The notes under the pieces: generated by a model
The model's database searches: none
Seen by the model: only the letters and a program-made list of their open reading frames with translations
Told to the model about the DNA's origin: nothing
Assembly: GCF_004210375.1 (NCBI RefSeq)
Contig: NC_134835.1
Coordinates: 67,176,447 to 67,240,446 of the forward strand
Source: Tachypleus tridentatus
Lineage: Eukaryota; Arthropoda; Merostomata; Xiphosura; Limulidae
Direction of reading: 5' to 3'
Length of the DNA stretch: 64,000 nucleotides
Shown here: positions 25,213 through 37,502 of the stretch, piece by piece
How the letters are laid out: each line of letters opens with the position of its first letter
Numbering within the stretch: position 1 is the first letter of the stretch
Position numbers and translations under genes: made by a program

Positions 25213-28200
25213 GTGTTTACCGCGGGGAAATCGCGCCCCGCATTCTGGTGTTTTCAGTATGTAGACTTGCCGCTCACTCATCAGAGGGCCAAACAAGACA
25301 GCAAAATTCAGGAATATATGAATAGCTAAAATTCAGTTACCAACGAAATTGTTAGAGTAGACTACAGTAAGCAGTATTCATAATAAGCAGCTAAAAATAA
25401 CACTATATACATATATACACGTCGAAAATAAAATATAATTTGAGATAAGAGAGAAAAACATCGGTAGACTCTAGTTCGTGTTATGATACTTCATAATGTT
25501 AATGAATAATTGACTTAAAAGATCAGTAAAAGAAAATACGAGCTAATTAAACACTTAACTCACATCAAGAGCTAATGACGTTATCTTTGTAATCTTATCT
25601 GTAAATTCCTTTCTTGGAGACGCTAGGAATACTGTAATTAAGACAATGTTACTTTATCTCTTCCTAGAGAGAGAGCTGAATGCCTAGCGTGAACGTTAGA
25701 GGAAAACTGCAGATAAAGTTACAGAAGACATCAATCTGAATGGCCTTAATTAGATGCGTTTTTAAAGCACTTAAAATTTGTATTATTTTATAGTCCAGTG
25801 TTTTCTATCACGTTCATGCACCAAACATAATTACTATACATTTTTATCTTTATTGAACTGTTACACCTCTAATCACGTGTACATGCAAAATTAACTGTTG
25901 TGAAAATGAAAGTCAGAAAAAATGGAAAATATTCAGTCTCAAAGAGAGATTTCTTTTGTACAACCATCTTATTACTCTTTAATATATTAGTTAAAGACAG
26001 TTTTCATAATGACCAAATAAACTGACCAGTTCAGAGTTACACTGGAGGACATAGTTTTGGAGAACTTATCTATCAATGTAACTGAAGTGTAAAATTACGT
26101 TTCGAAAAACATCCGACAAAAGGTGTTAATCGCAAAGCATATAGAAACAGACACTAATGTTTTCTAAGTGTTGTTGAAGTAGAGATAAATGAAGACTTTA
26201 ATATATGTATATTGCACATGAGAAATGACCCAATGTCTTGGACTCAGAACCTAACAGAAGTTTCTAAGCACACAAACTAATAAATAAGAATTGACATGAA
26301 GTAATAACAGGCACACATTATAGTAGAATGTTCAGAGAAAAAAATAGGATAAGTTAAATTAATCTATGATCGAATAGTTGTATATATGTATATTGCTATA
26401 TGTTAATCTGGACCTATGCTACTAAGTAAGTATAGTGCAAATTCCATACGCACTATCTTGTTTGTATTGTTTTTGAAGAATTCATATTAGCCATCCCTAT
26501 ATTTACTTCATTTTCTAAAAAGTTTTTCTTAACTTGTTTGCTTGCTGTTGTTTTGTAATGTAGTGAAATGTTTCAATAGTCATAGGAAGGTTATATTTAT
26601 AACCAAGTTCTAAATACAGTAAAGTTCCAACTGTGATATTTATTGCTGATTTATTATTGGCTGGTAATTCCTGTTTCACTATATACTTAAGTGTTTTTTA
26701 TAGGGACATCAAATGCTTATGAGAAGGCTACCTTCAAGGGGTAATAATAACAACGTTATGATTTGTTGTACATCACTACTAGTTTAAAATACCTGTAAAA
26801 GCGGATACATCGTTTAAATCCGTGTTACTTCATACTTCAGTGAAATTGGTTGACACCATTGTTTTGGTTTTGAATTATTATGTAATAGAAAATAAGCAGA
26901 CTTAACAGATATTCCATGTACTTATTACTCAATCATTATATAGATATTGCCATGAAAAAAAAACATTGTATAGTATTGTAAAATTTTGATGACCTATTAA
27001 TGAGATATTACAAGTACCATTTCGAACAATCCGAGCTATCCCTACATAAACAATGCTATTGCCTACCTCATAAAAACAAGATTATATCTTGAACACAATT
27101 TAATAGACAGGAGCCGACAGGAAATAATAAAAACAAGCTTGTGTCTTTAATCTAATAAATAGAAATTGAGAAGTAAGCAAGTGACATATTTAGAAAGAAT
27201 AAAACGAAATAGATAATAACTAAAAACAACTGATAAACGCATTAGCTTCTAGTGTACTTAAAATATATAAGAATTAACAGAATATAAGAAATCAAACGGT
27301 ATCTTAGAAACACATCTAAGAGAAATAAAATGACAGCGAATAAGATAATCGATCAGTGGTATTAGACCTAGTAATATGTAAGGTATAGGAACTCATTTAA
27401 TTAGGATGTAATGGTTGTCTAAAAAGTATTTTTATCCGTATTTAGTTGTATTTTGATTCCTGTTTGGGTGCCAACTAACAGAAAATTAACCTCAGTTTTA
27501 CTCAATAGACTTTGTTACAGAGGCGATATAAAGTTGAAATTATTGAAAGAAGCTGGATTCAATTACCTGCACTAAATGCTACATGCGCAGTTTAGTGAGG
27601 TTTCCCGCGTTATATATCATTACAAAAGTTATATGACACTAATATATCTTAAAATATCAGAAGACTTTCAATTACCACATTGTTACATTGTTATTTCAAC
27701 CAAACAAACTGGAAGAACTTCAAGTGTAGTTTTACTGTGATTTGGCGAGAAGCTTGGGGTTTTATTCTCATGGTAAATACAACGCCGATAGTTCCTCGTG
27801 CGATTTTGCGTTAAAAAAACGAACTAAATATAGTCTTAATGAATCTGTGTTTTTACGTTGTATAAAGTTGTCTGATTTATGACTAGAGCATGACACAAGA
27901 TATAAAACTTTAGATGGTTTGAGCTCAGTTTATTTTTTAACTTATAAAAATTTAAGGTATGCAAATAAATGAATCTTGTCACGCACTTCTTGACATCGGA
28001 TATAGTGTGTGTATACAATACTGCCAGATTTGTTTTCGGAAGACCTAAAGAGAGAATATGATGGATGTAGCAAATATTTCAAAAGCTACAGAATAATGAT
28101 GTTTTATACTTGTAAACTATAAATAAGGTGGTTAAGAATTACGTATGTTACTTGACAGGATAAAAATGGATCTCTTTCATCCTTAACCATACTTACAAAA

Positions 28201-29405
28201 TATTTAATATACTGTGCAATAACTTATTTTTTGTCTCAATAAAAAGACGTCCTCAGAAATAGCTTTCTGTGTAATGTCGTGACGTATCACACAAATTTGT
28301 CTCTGTCTAGGTCATCAGTGTACTTTTGAGGGCTGACACCAGATTTCAGTACAGCTCTGCCAACATAAGAGTGTGGCTTAAACTCCCTATAGACTCTATA
28401 TCAGGTGCTGGAATTGACGTAGCATGGTTTCGTCGTGACACACGTGCTCTATCGCAAGTGACACTTAAATATATATAAAAAAGGTTCCAGCAAAAATTAA
28501 ATTATTTACTCTTGATTCATTTATGGGTGTTTCACGTGCTACTGCTTTCTTTAGGCATATCTTAGCCTTGTAGTCAAAGTTGTTTTAGAAACGTTGATTC
28601 TCGTAAAGTCAGTTTCCGAAAAGTTGAGTAAAAAGCAATTACAAAGAAACTAATTATTTAGAAAATTTCGTGTTGCACTATTAGTATTTTTTCATGGTTT
28701 AAAGTTTGCGGTTAAGATGTAGCTATCTGTAAATAGATATTACAGCTTTACACTAGGGTAATGTACGGCATTGTTGAATGTTATTGTGTTGAAATATTTT
28801 CTTTTGTTGCGTGAAATTATAAATGGAGCAATTGAGTACGTTTTCTTTTTCGTTTCTTTTAAGCACAACAAATTAAAATATAACAAAATGTTGTTACAAG
28901 GAAAAAATAAAGTTAAATTTAAAAAACTGAACTGTTCAGTAGTAGGATTAAATTTCCTGCATTTAGGTTTTTGGCGACATGATCAAAACTGATAACAAAA
29001 AGTCAATAATTGATAAACAAATGATAAATAAAAAAAAATCAGTAAATATAAGAAAGGACGAAAAGAACGAAATATATTTTTGTCTTTCGTTATATCGAAT
29101 GTTTGGTTTCCGGATCTTTACAGAAAGATACAGTATTGATCACTAAACAATATATGAATACTTAACTTTAACAGCTTGAGATTTGTTGCCTTGAAGAAAG
29201 TAGTAGGTGTTGATGTCAAACTGTGTAAAATATACAGAACAACAAATTAACATTTTATTAAACAACAAAATACTTTAACAGTAAACTGCTAGTACGTGAA
29301 ATATATTTAATTATTTGTTTAAGTTTTGAGAGATGGAGTAGTGAAATAGGCATAAAGCATTGCTTTTGTTTTTTGATATACATCAAGTAAGAATAAAGAC
29401 AAGTA
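25213..29405. other. 4.2-kb stretch without a supported gene
   Basis: Mostly A+T-rich, probably unique intergenic or intronic DNA. The only coding-like spot is 28305-28475, an open frame of about 55 codons preceded by a pyrimidine-rich acceptor-like sequence (listed under findings). No similarity was recognised elsewhere. Confidence 0.4.
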
Positions 29406-29413
29406 AAAATTAG

Positions 29414-29674
29414 ATTTGTTTGTTTTTTGAATTTCGCGCAAAGTTACTCGAGGGCTATCCGTCCTTAATTTAGCAGTGTAAGGCAGCTAGTCATCACCAC
29501 CCACCGCCAACTCTTCGGCTACTCTTTCACCAACGAATAGGGGGATTGACCGTAACATTATAACACCCCAACGGCTGAAAAGGCGAGTATGTTTGATGCG
29601 ACCGGGATTCGAACCTGCGAACCTCGGATTACGAGCCGCACGCCTTAACACGCTTGGCGATGCCAGGCCTAGCG
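29414..29674 (-). repeat. SINE family A, 8-bp target duplication
   Basis: Antisense copy; AAAATTAG occurs at 29406-29413 and 29675-29682. An internal deletion removes part of the segment between 'gagggctat' and 'gccgtcc' and the 'gactagaggga' part. Confidence 0.92.
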
Positions 29675-29980
29675 AAAATTAGAATAATATCTATAACATA
29701 AGTTTCCGAAGCAATGAGTTTATGAGAATAGTGTGCAAGAAACCATTAGTTTTATTATGAAACAAGAAGTAGTAACAAATATCCAGTCAGATGTAAAATA
29801 CATCAAATGTTTCTTTTCTTTTTTTTTGACGAAATAAAATAGAATACTAATCAGAAATGAACACAAAGGAGATACAGGTTGCTTGTTGTTTGCCAAAATA
29901 GAAACTTCAAAAATATCCTGGCAAACTTCGATCGATTTAAATCTTTTGGATCTTATAGTTAAATTACTATTTTATTTATC

Positions 29981-30092
29981 CGATGGTGGGGCCGCAGTAA
30001 GTTTACAGATTTAACACTAAAGCCCGAGGTTCGATTCTCCACGGTGGACACAGAAGACTGTCCAAATGAAGCTCTGCTCTAAAAACAAAGAA
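29981..30092 (+). repeat. SINE family B (b variant), diverged
   Basis: 'gtggggccgcagtaagttta', 'aacactaaagcccgaggttc', 'gattctccacggtggacaca', ending in an A-rich tail. Confidence 0.7.
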
Positions 30093-30708
30093 ACAGTGTT
30101 ATTTCGATGTTCTGTTATTTAATGTTTAAATACATATATTCCACTAACGCTTGTATAAGAAAAAGAGAACCGTGGAACTTGAACATAATTCACATTTATC
30201 AATAACTTAAAGCAAAGTAAAATGTTGTTCATTTTGGATAACAACATATCGAGTTGTATGCTCGTCCAAACATTTCATGTTTCTGCTTATTAGTTCACTT
30301 TTCTAGCTATTTATCTACTTGAAGTTGTTTTACACAGAGAGATATTTTTGTAAAAGACTGTACCGTATCTTAAAATTAAATAAATAATTAATATACACAC
30401 TTACACAATTAAACTTTTAATTTATTTATTTAATATTAAACAATACGCCGGTAACGATCAATCATACTCTTACCATATCTTATTTAGATACAGCTGTTAA
30501 TCTGTCTTCACGTTGAATTGTTTTTGTGTAAAACTTACAGGCTTAGCTGCGTCTTGAAAAAAGTATAAATTTAATAACGTTTTGAAATATCCAACCTTGA
30601 GTGTGTGTTGAACGTAATCAGATAATAATACATAGTCCTGTTAAACCGAAACTGTCAGACGAGTTTTTTTTCCGTTAAATTTTGTTTTGGTCAAGTGGCA
30701 GCATAAGA

Positions 30709-30985
30709 TTGTTGTTTTTTTTAATTCGCGCAAAGCTACACGAGGACTATCTGCGCTAGTTGTCCCTAATTTAGCAGTGTAAGACTAGAAGGAAGGCAAC
30801 TAGTCATCACTAACCACCGCCAACTCTTGGGCTACTCTTTTGCCAACGAATAATGGGGTTGACGGTCACATTATAACGCCTCTACGGCTGAAAAGGCGAC
30901 CATGTTTGGTGCAACGGGGATGCGAACCCTCGATCCTCAGATTACGAGTCGCACGCCTTAACCCACCTGGCCATGCTGGGCCAGA
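30709..30985 (-). repeat. SINE family A, 10-bp target duplication
   Basis: CAGCATAAGA at 30699-30708 and 30986-30995. Antisense copy, full length, with head 'cacctggccatgctgggcc'. Confidence 0.95.
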
Positions 30986-31819
30986 CAGCATAAGAGGGAT
31001 TTAGTGGCTATTTTCTGTTGATGTTGAGTTTGAGATTGTTGCGTTAATGAACTCAATGAGCTTAATAATCCGAAACGTTGGTTAAATTGAGTTTGATATA
31101 CCTAATAACGCATAACTTTTGTATTTTTAGAGGTTCATTTCGCAGTGGTGGTTTTTATAATCGAGACCAACGTGGGAAACGCTGGAAGTCGTAATTCTTG
31201 GCGTAGACATTTATCAGAATGTTCTCTTGATTTTTTTTTAGTCGTCACAGATATGCAGGTCAGCTTGTAAGTGACGTTGCTAAACAAACATATGGTAGCA
31301 GGAAAGCTGTGTGAGTACACGTCTAGAATTTTGAAGGAAATCAAAACGCTTTTGATTTCACACTTTTGAACAGAAATAAAAATGATCAACATTACGTTGA
31401 TGAAGAATCCTTGACCAAAAGACAGATAGGATTTTAGAGACTAAGATATAACAAAGACTTACACATGTCCACGTCTTTAAATGTTTGTAACTTTAATTAA
31501 TATCTTGCGAACTAATTATGTGACATTTTGAGTGAACAACTCGAGTTGATTTAACAACAACAAGAACTATAGAATCTGAGAAGTCAACATCTACGTATAT
31601 TTATTCTGAAAAACTTCGATAGCAATAAAATGTATCAAAGAAATAATCTAGGTTTTGGTTTCTTTTTTTTGTTGTTCGTTTTATGAAAACAAGAGAACAA
31701 TTCGCAAACTGAAATTCATGCATGCATACAAGATATAAAAAAAGGAAGAAATAAAACATTTATTAAACTATTTTAACTAATTAAATAGCTTATTTGTTAA
31801 CAGCGAGAGTTTCTGTCGT

Positions 31820-32020
31820 TTTTTTTTCTGGAGGAAGAAGCCGTCCTCCGAAGCTTCTGTGCAACTGTTGTGTGTGGAAGGATGTCATTAAGCTGCTAGC
31901 TAGCTACGCTTGAAGTGCAGGTTCATTACTGCTGGCTATCATAATGCACAGTGCGGGACGTCACATCTCACAATCTCGTGGCGTCCCTGGCAAACTGACA
32001 ACCCCTTGTTTTTAATCTTT
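31820..32020. other. Locally G+C-richer segment of unknown role
   Basis: About 200 bp with clearly higher G+C than its surroundings, including a CRE-like gacgtcac at 31969-31976 and a gctagctagcta run at 31895. No convincing ORF or splice pair. It could be a regulatory or conserved non-coding element, or an untranslated exon. Confidence 0.25.
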
Positions 32021-32102
32021 ATGTGATAACTTACAGCACCTCGGTGAAAGGTTGTACACTAATGACAAGAGAAAGTTGAGGAAAAATGTATAAGACGCCT
32101 TC

Positions 32103-32124
32103 TATATATATATATATATATATA
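32103..32124. repeat. (TA)n microsatellite
   Basis: Eleven uninterrupted TA units. Confidence 0.9.
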
Positions 32125-32419
32125 CATCTATCTATTAATTTTCTCTCTGTGTGTATACATATGTATATATATTAATTAAATGGCACTGCATAACGTAAAG
32201 AATATACAGATAAACCAAGATACGAATACAGAGTGGGAAATGTGGAGCGTATTCTGATAGACGTAATTTTTGTTGAAATAGCGATAAGTGTTAGCAGATT
32301 TAACCTTATTTTGCAAACTTATCTTTATATAGGTAATTTACAATTAACAGTTACTGTTTTGGATACTCTTACCTTAATGACATGTACTTAATCTATTACT
32401 CACTATCTACACTTATTGC

Positions 32420-32705
32420 TAGGAATAAAATTGACCTTAAAGAAACAGAAATGAAATATATTTTATAAATATACTACTAGTGGTGATAGAAATATCTTAA
32501 CGAAATAGATTCTTAAATACAATCTATTTGAGACGGTAAAAATATTATTTTAATGAAACACATTCTTAAAGACACGACACTAGCGGTAATAAAATCATCT
32601 TAAAGAAACATATTTCTATAAACGCTACACTAGAGGTGGTAAAAGTAATATCTTAATAAAATAAATTATTAAAGACTTAAAGCGATAAAAATCATATTGA
32701 AAGCA
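32420..32705. repeat. Degenerate tandem repeat, about 58-60 bp unit
   Basis: Four to five units built on 'actagcggtaataaaatcat' followed by 'cttaaagaaacata'. Old array with substantial drift. Confidence 0.65.
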
Positions 32706-32909
32706 CAAATTATTTTACTGAAGTTAACATCTTGAGAAACCAATATCAACAGTTAGGGCCAAAAGTATGTAATGATGAGGTAAACTAAATATGTGTTTGT
32801 GTGGCGCCTTTCGCTGCAAACACACCATAACTTCTGTCCATTGCCATTGAAAACGTCTTACTTTAACATTTTTCACTTTGAAATTCAACATATAAATGTT
32901 ATTGGAAGT

Positions 32910-33020
32910 TTGTTTGCTGTTGAGCGCGAAACTACACAAAGATTATCGCTTCTCTACTAAGAGCAGATATTAAAACTCGTTTTTTAGAGTTATAAGCCTT
33001 AGACTCACCACTGAGTCACG
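32910..33020 (-). repeat. Diverged SINE family B
   Basis: Antisense order 'gcgcgaaactacacaaagat', then 'agcagatattaaaactcg', then a degraded head near 'agactcaccactgag'. Confidence 0.5.
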
Positions 33021-33149
33021 TGTTTAAATATATCTTACCATCACACATAAATAAATAAAACTGGCACATTATTATAGTTATTTTGACTAGACATATTTTT
33101 CGTTATTATAAAACATAGAAAAATATATTTTTAATATCATCGAATTTTC

Positions 33150-33600
33150 ATTGGCTGCAAAACATATTGATGTGGATTTGGTTGTTTATGTTTATTCAAT
33201 ACCGTGTTTATATTAATGTAATTAAGATACAAACCGTACAGTTAAAAGTCACTGATGTTGGTTTAATTGTTTATTTTTATTCAGTACCATCATATATTAA
33301 TGCAATTTGGATACAGACCGTCAGTCAAAAGTCATTGATGTGGGTTTGATTGTTTATATTTATCCAGTACCATTAGATATTAATGTAATTAAGATATAGA
33401 CCGTCAGTTAAAAGCTATTGATATACGTTTGGTTGTTTATGTTTATCCAAAACCATTATATATTAATGTAATTAAGACACAAACCGTCAATTAAAAGTCA
33501 ATGATATCGGTTTGGTTGTCTATGTTTATTCGGTACCGTTAGATATTAATGCAATTAAGACACAGACAGTTAAACAAATGCCATTGATGTGGGTATAGTT
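33150..33600. repeat. 82-85-bp tandem repeat, about 5 units
   Basis: Units start at 33169, 33254, 33338, 33420, 33503 and 33586 (spacings 85, 84, 82, 83, 83). Each contains 'ttggttgtttatgtttatt', 'atattaatgtaattaaga' and 'accgtcagttaaaagtca'. Confidence 0.9.
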
Positions 33601-33863
33601 GGCATTTTTTTTATTCAATTTGATATCTTCTACTAAATATTGTGTGTTATTTCATGACATGTCAGTGAACTTCTGTTACCCTTATGTGGTTGTGACAGAT
33701 GGCATACGAGCCAGCTTACTTTTACTTTCAAGCTGTCAGGTATGGGCGGGATTCTTTACAATATATTTATGTGACTTGCCGGCAGTGAATTTCAACAAAA
33801 AACGGACAGCACACAATCCACTTGTTTTGAAACAACATATTCAAAATATATTCTTTACTTGTC

Positions 33864-34860
33864 TTATATCAGAACAATTTTTGTAGGTAGTTCCAGCTGC
33901 TTTGCGTTGAATTTTCTGTTGCTTCTTGTTGACATCAGACTTGCACCCTCTCGCAATGTATAGTATGTATTCTCCCTTCTATCTGTTGATTTCATGTCAC
34001 CTTTAGGGGCACCATGCTTCTTATCTGACGCTCCTCGTTTCGACTTTAACTGGATATTCTTGGACTTGCCAGTTAATCTCCTTCCATGGGCTTCCATAAA
34101 CTGTTCTGCTAGCTTAATCATCTTGTACACGTCTTTTGGCACTCTCTTCTTTAAGAACAGTGACATGTAAGTTGAGTACACATAAGTTCACGTATAAGTA
34201 AATCTGCTTGTCCCTCAAAACTATTCTTATACTTGGCCATGTCAGTTCATCTTGTCAAGTATCACTGTAGACATGTCACAAACTGAAATACAGTTTCTTC
34301 GGTGTCAAGTTTGACTTCTCTTAAATTCCGACAAACACCTTCTTCGGTAAGTTCATAGCGTTTCTACAAAACCGTTATTAGCATGTCATAATCCCTGGTA
34401 TTTTCTGATGTCATCTTGCATACACTTGTAGGCCGTTTTCTGCACGAAGTGGACTGAAACAGACAACCCAATCACTTTTGTCCTAGTTCTGCCTTTAGGC
34501 CAATTTTTCACATCCCTCCAAGAAAGCATCCACGTCGTCTTTCTCTTCATCAGGTTTGGGCAACTTTGTTATTCTTGGGGGTCTTTCCTCTTTCTGTCGA
34601 GTGAGTTTAGTGATCTCAGTTTATACTGTTATTTTTTTCTGTTTCCAGTCTCTCTTCTTTTTTTATCTTCTTTGTCTCTCATTTTCTTCTTTCAGTCTTT
34701 GTTTCTCTCTTCCCCTCTCTTCTGTTGCTACTGTTCTCTTTATAGCTCTTGTTGTTATTTAACAAATTCTAGTAGTTCGCCATCTTTGAGCCCAAGTCGC
34801 CCCCCTCTGTCTATTCGTTTATCAAAGTCAATCAACGTGGTTAAAGAGTGTAGTTTCTAA
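33864..34860 (-). pseudogene. LTR-retrotransposon gag-like relic
   Basis: Capsid-precursor-like gene. Read from 34860 downward: an N-terminal 'KDGELLEFV'-like start, a long Gln/Glu/Arg/Lys-rich coiled-coil region (about 34600-34780), a 'PKPDEEKDDVDAFLE'-like segment (about 34530-34560), and a SCAN/capsid-like helix region with 'AEQFMEAHGRRLTGKSKN'. Only the last part, 33864-34181, is still open; several frameshifts and stops disrupt the rest. Confidence 0.7.
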
Positions 34861-35029
34861 CTCTTTGATATTTTGGCCACCACTACAGCTGTGTGTACAT
34901 AGGAATATTTCTGTTGTCGCTCACATTTTATTCTACCGCTACTTACCACTGAATATTCCTGGCTGGCTCGCCATTTGTTAGGCTTTATAGCATGTGTATA
35001 AGCAGGAGTTTTTACAGTATGTGTCTGTG

Positions 35030-35144
35030 TGTTTTCTTATAGCAAAGTCACATCGGGCTATCTGTTGAGCCCATCGAGGGGAATCGAACCCCTGATTTTA
35101 GCGTTGTAAATCCGTGGACATACCGCTGTACTAGCGGGGGGCAG
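35030..35144 (-). repeat. SINE family B (b variant) inside the right LTR
   Basis: Antisense, starting 'gttttcttatagcaaagtca', then 'gggaatcgaacccctgattt' and 'taccgctgtactagcgggg'. GTGTCTGTG flanks it at 35021-35029 and 35145-35153. It inserted into the retrotransposon LTR and is therefore younger. Confidence 0.92.
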
Positions 35145-35669
35145 GTGTCTGTGACTTGTTGGCAATAACTTACAAGAAGAAACAAACAGCACAGTACACA
35201 ATCCACTTGTTCTAAAATAATATCTTAAAAAGAAGTTAATCGTATGTACAAAAGCTCCTTACACTATTGGATGTATCCATAGTTTTATACAATTGTCTTT
35301 TTTCAATTAAAGTCAACAAAGGTGGGTTCAGTTGCTTTAGAACATGCTTCGACCAGACTAATTATTATCCTCTATTTTTGTTATTACAATACGTTTTGTG
35401 AAACTAACTGGAAATTACCAATTACAGCGAAACTTGCACATAGTCTGACTTAGCTTTTTTCACTTTTACCTCCACTTTCACTAACGTGGTCGCATATATA
35501 TATATAAATATATATTGTTCGACACTTAAGCCTAGGACTTTATACAAACTATGAGATGTTATAATGTAACAATACTAGCTTAAAGCAACGAGAAAAATTT
35601 GAAAGGTTTCAGTAAAATGATGTTAGTTCACAACACAAAAAATGATTCGTAAAAGGTTACATAAGTAAG

Positions 35670-35802
35670 GGCCCCCAGTGGCACAGTGGTATGTCTGCGG
35701 ACTTACACATTAAAAAAAATCGGGTTTCGATACCCGTGGTGGGAAGAGCACAGATAGCCCATTGTGTAGCTTTGTGCTTAATTCTAAACAAACTAAACAA
35801 AA
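35670..35802 (+). repeat. SINE family B (a variant), 12-bp target duplication
   Basis: 'gcccccagtggcacagtggt', 'atgtctgcggacttacac', 'cgggtttcgatacccgtgg', tail 'tgtgtagctttgtgcttaat'. TACATAAGTAAG at 35658-35669 and 35803-35814. Confidence 0.95.
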
Positions 35803-36078
35803 TACATAAGTAAGCTTGCGACAAACTATCGCTTCCAAAAATATTAAAATTAATACTTCCGTTTCAAGACTATCTAAAACATAAATATTGTATTAAATTT
35901 AAGCGAAACAGTCATGTACATATAACAAAAACTTTGCAGCATGTACAATTCAATATCACGACAGATTAATTCCAGATTCGAAAAGTATCAGTTCTCATTT
36001 GGCCTACTACGTTCCTAGCAGGGAGTTCCTCCTATCTCTAGAAAGTTGTGTTTGATTGTTATCTTCTTATACAAAGCT

Positions 36079-36350
36079 AAGCATGGCTAGGTGGGTTTAG
36101 GCGTTTGACTCGTAATCTAAGGGTTGCGGGTTCGAATCCCCGTCGCACCAAACATGCTCGCCCTTTCAGCCGTGGAGGTGTTATAATGTTACGGTCAATC
36201 CCACTATTCACTGGTAAAGAGTAGCCTAAGAATTGGAAGTGGGTGTTTTTCACTAATTACTTTCCTTAAAGTCTATTACTTTAATGTTATACAGCTAACG
36301 CAAACAGCTCTCTAATAACTTTGCGCAAAATTCAGCAACAATCAAACAAA
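36079..36350 (+). repeat. SINE family A copy
   Basis: Well-kept head 'gcatggctaggtgggtttag' and 'gcgggttcgaatccccgtcg'; the 3' half is diverged ('gggtgtttttcactaattac'). Confidence 0.9.
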
Positions 36351-37496
36351 TATTTTTGTGTATTATTGACTTTTGAGATGTCGTTAGTCTTATAAGAACG
36401 TGAAGAAACGATGCTTCTGTGATGCTGTATCATTATATCAACAGTACACATTTCAAACATCTGTAATTACGTAGGCCATGGATTAGCAACATCATGTGAT
36501 GCGCAAATTTCTCATCGTATCCTATACAGTCTATTATGATTTTACACCTTCAATGGATGCTCTTCTATATTATGTATACAAAAACACAACCACGTTTTCC
36601 ACAATCTATAAAAAATCACAGAAATGGTCAGAAATCATAAAGCCAATTTTGTTTTATTAGTTTTCTTTTATAGTAGAATGTTTCGAGTTTATGTATTTCA
36701 AACATGTAAAACCTTCACTCTTTTTTAAACCAATTATACATTTCATATTTTTTATTATTTTATTTCTGTAATTTTGTGCATGTGAAAACTTACATAAGGT
36801 TTGATTTCTCTAATTCTCTCAGAATGTTAATTTTCAGCAAGAAAACCACGTTGTTGATAATTACATAGTACGTGTCACTCAAGCGCTAGGTGAGAAAGCA
36901 CTTTCTGAATTTCCTACGTATTTTTGTGTCAGAAAACGTCTTCGAAACGTTTGGTCTCAAGCGTAAGTTTAAAATCCTATCTTGCTCTTACTCGAATATA
37001 CCCTTAGTAAAGAATTAAACGGACAGAAAACTATTTAGACAAGTCATAACAGTGAAAACAGGCCATAAACGTTGTCTAGCAAGCTGATAATATGAAGTAA
37101 GAGTCGTAATGTAGTATGTGAAAACAATACGAGTTTCATCAGAAAAAATATTATAGCACCAATTTACAAACATAACACAATTATGAATTATTTGTGTTTA
37201 CGGCGATTGAAATACATCAAATTAGGATTATCAACATATAATTTCAAATGATTAGTATTAAGTTAAAACGTAAGTTAACACGCTAAAGTAATTTTAGTTG
37301 TTCTATTGGAGTAATTTGATTACTGTATAAACTATTAGTACTATATATTTAATAGTTCAACGAAATATCTCATTAATTAATAATGTTTTAGAATAGTTTA
37401 AGAAAGAGAATTATGCTAGTAGGACATGCTGAAATAGAATGTTTAATGATCAGTTTTAAAATCTCTTGGAAACAGTCTTGTATTGATGTTGTATTA
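36351..37496. other. Intron side of the MyoD-family gene, nothing recognised
   Basis: A+T-rich DNA below the splice donor at 37497-37502. A second myogenic-factor exon was looked for on the minus strand here and down to about 35.8 kb without success. Confidence 0.4.
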
Positions 37497-37502
37497 ACTT
37501 AC

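Larger units (their letters stand above)
33735..35300 (-). mobile_element. Small LTR retrotransposon, gag only
   Basis: Two related end blocks share, in order, 'tttttacagtatgtg'-type sequence, 'tgtgacttgttggc', 'cagcacac.atccacttgtt' and 'aatatatt/aatatctt': left at about 33735-33880, right at about 34975-35240. Just inside the right LTR, on the minus strand, lies a primer-binding-site-like 'aatggcgagccagccagg' (about 34957-34974). Between them only a decayed gag is recognisable; pol is missing. Outer ends are approximate. Confidence 0.7.

Noticed and set aside
27755-27826. Possible SINE tail ('ccgatagttcctcgtgcgat')
   Set aside because: Too short and diverged to assign to a family.
36079-36150. 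Possible tRNA-Thr gene (good A and B boxes)
   Set aside because: Followed by the full SINE body and tail; the anticodon stem does not pair well. A SINE head, not a functional tRNA.
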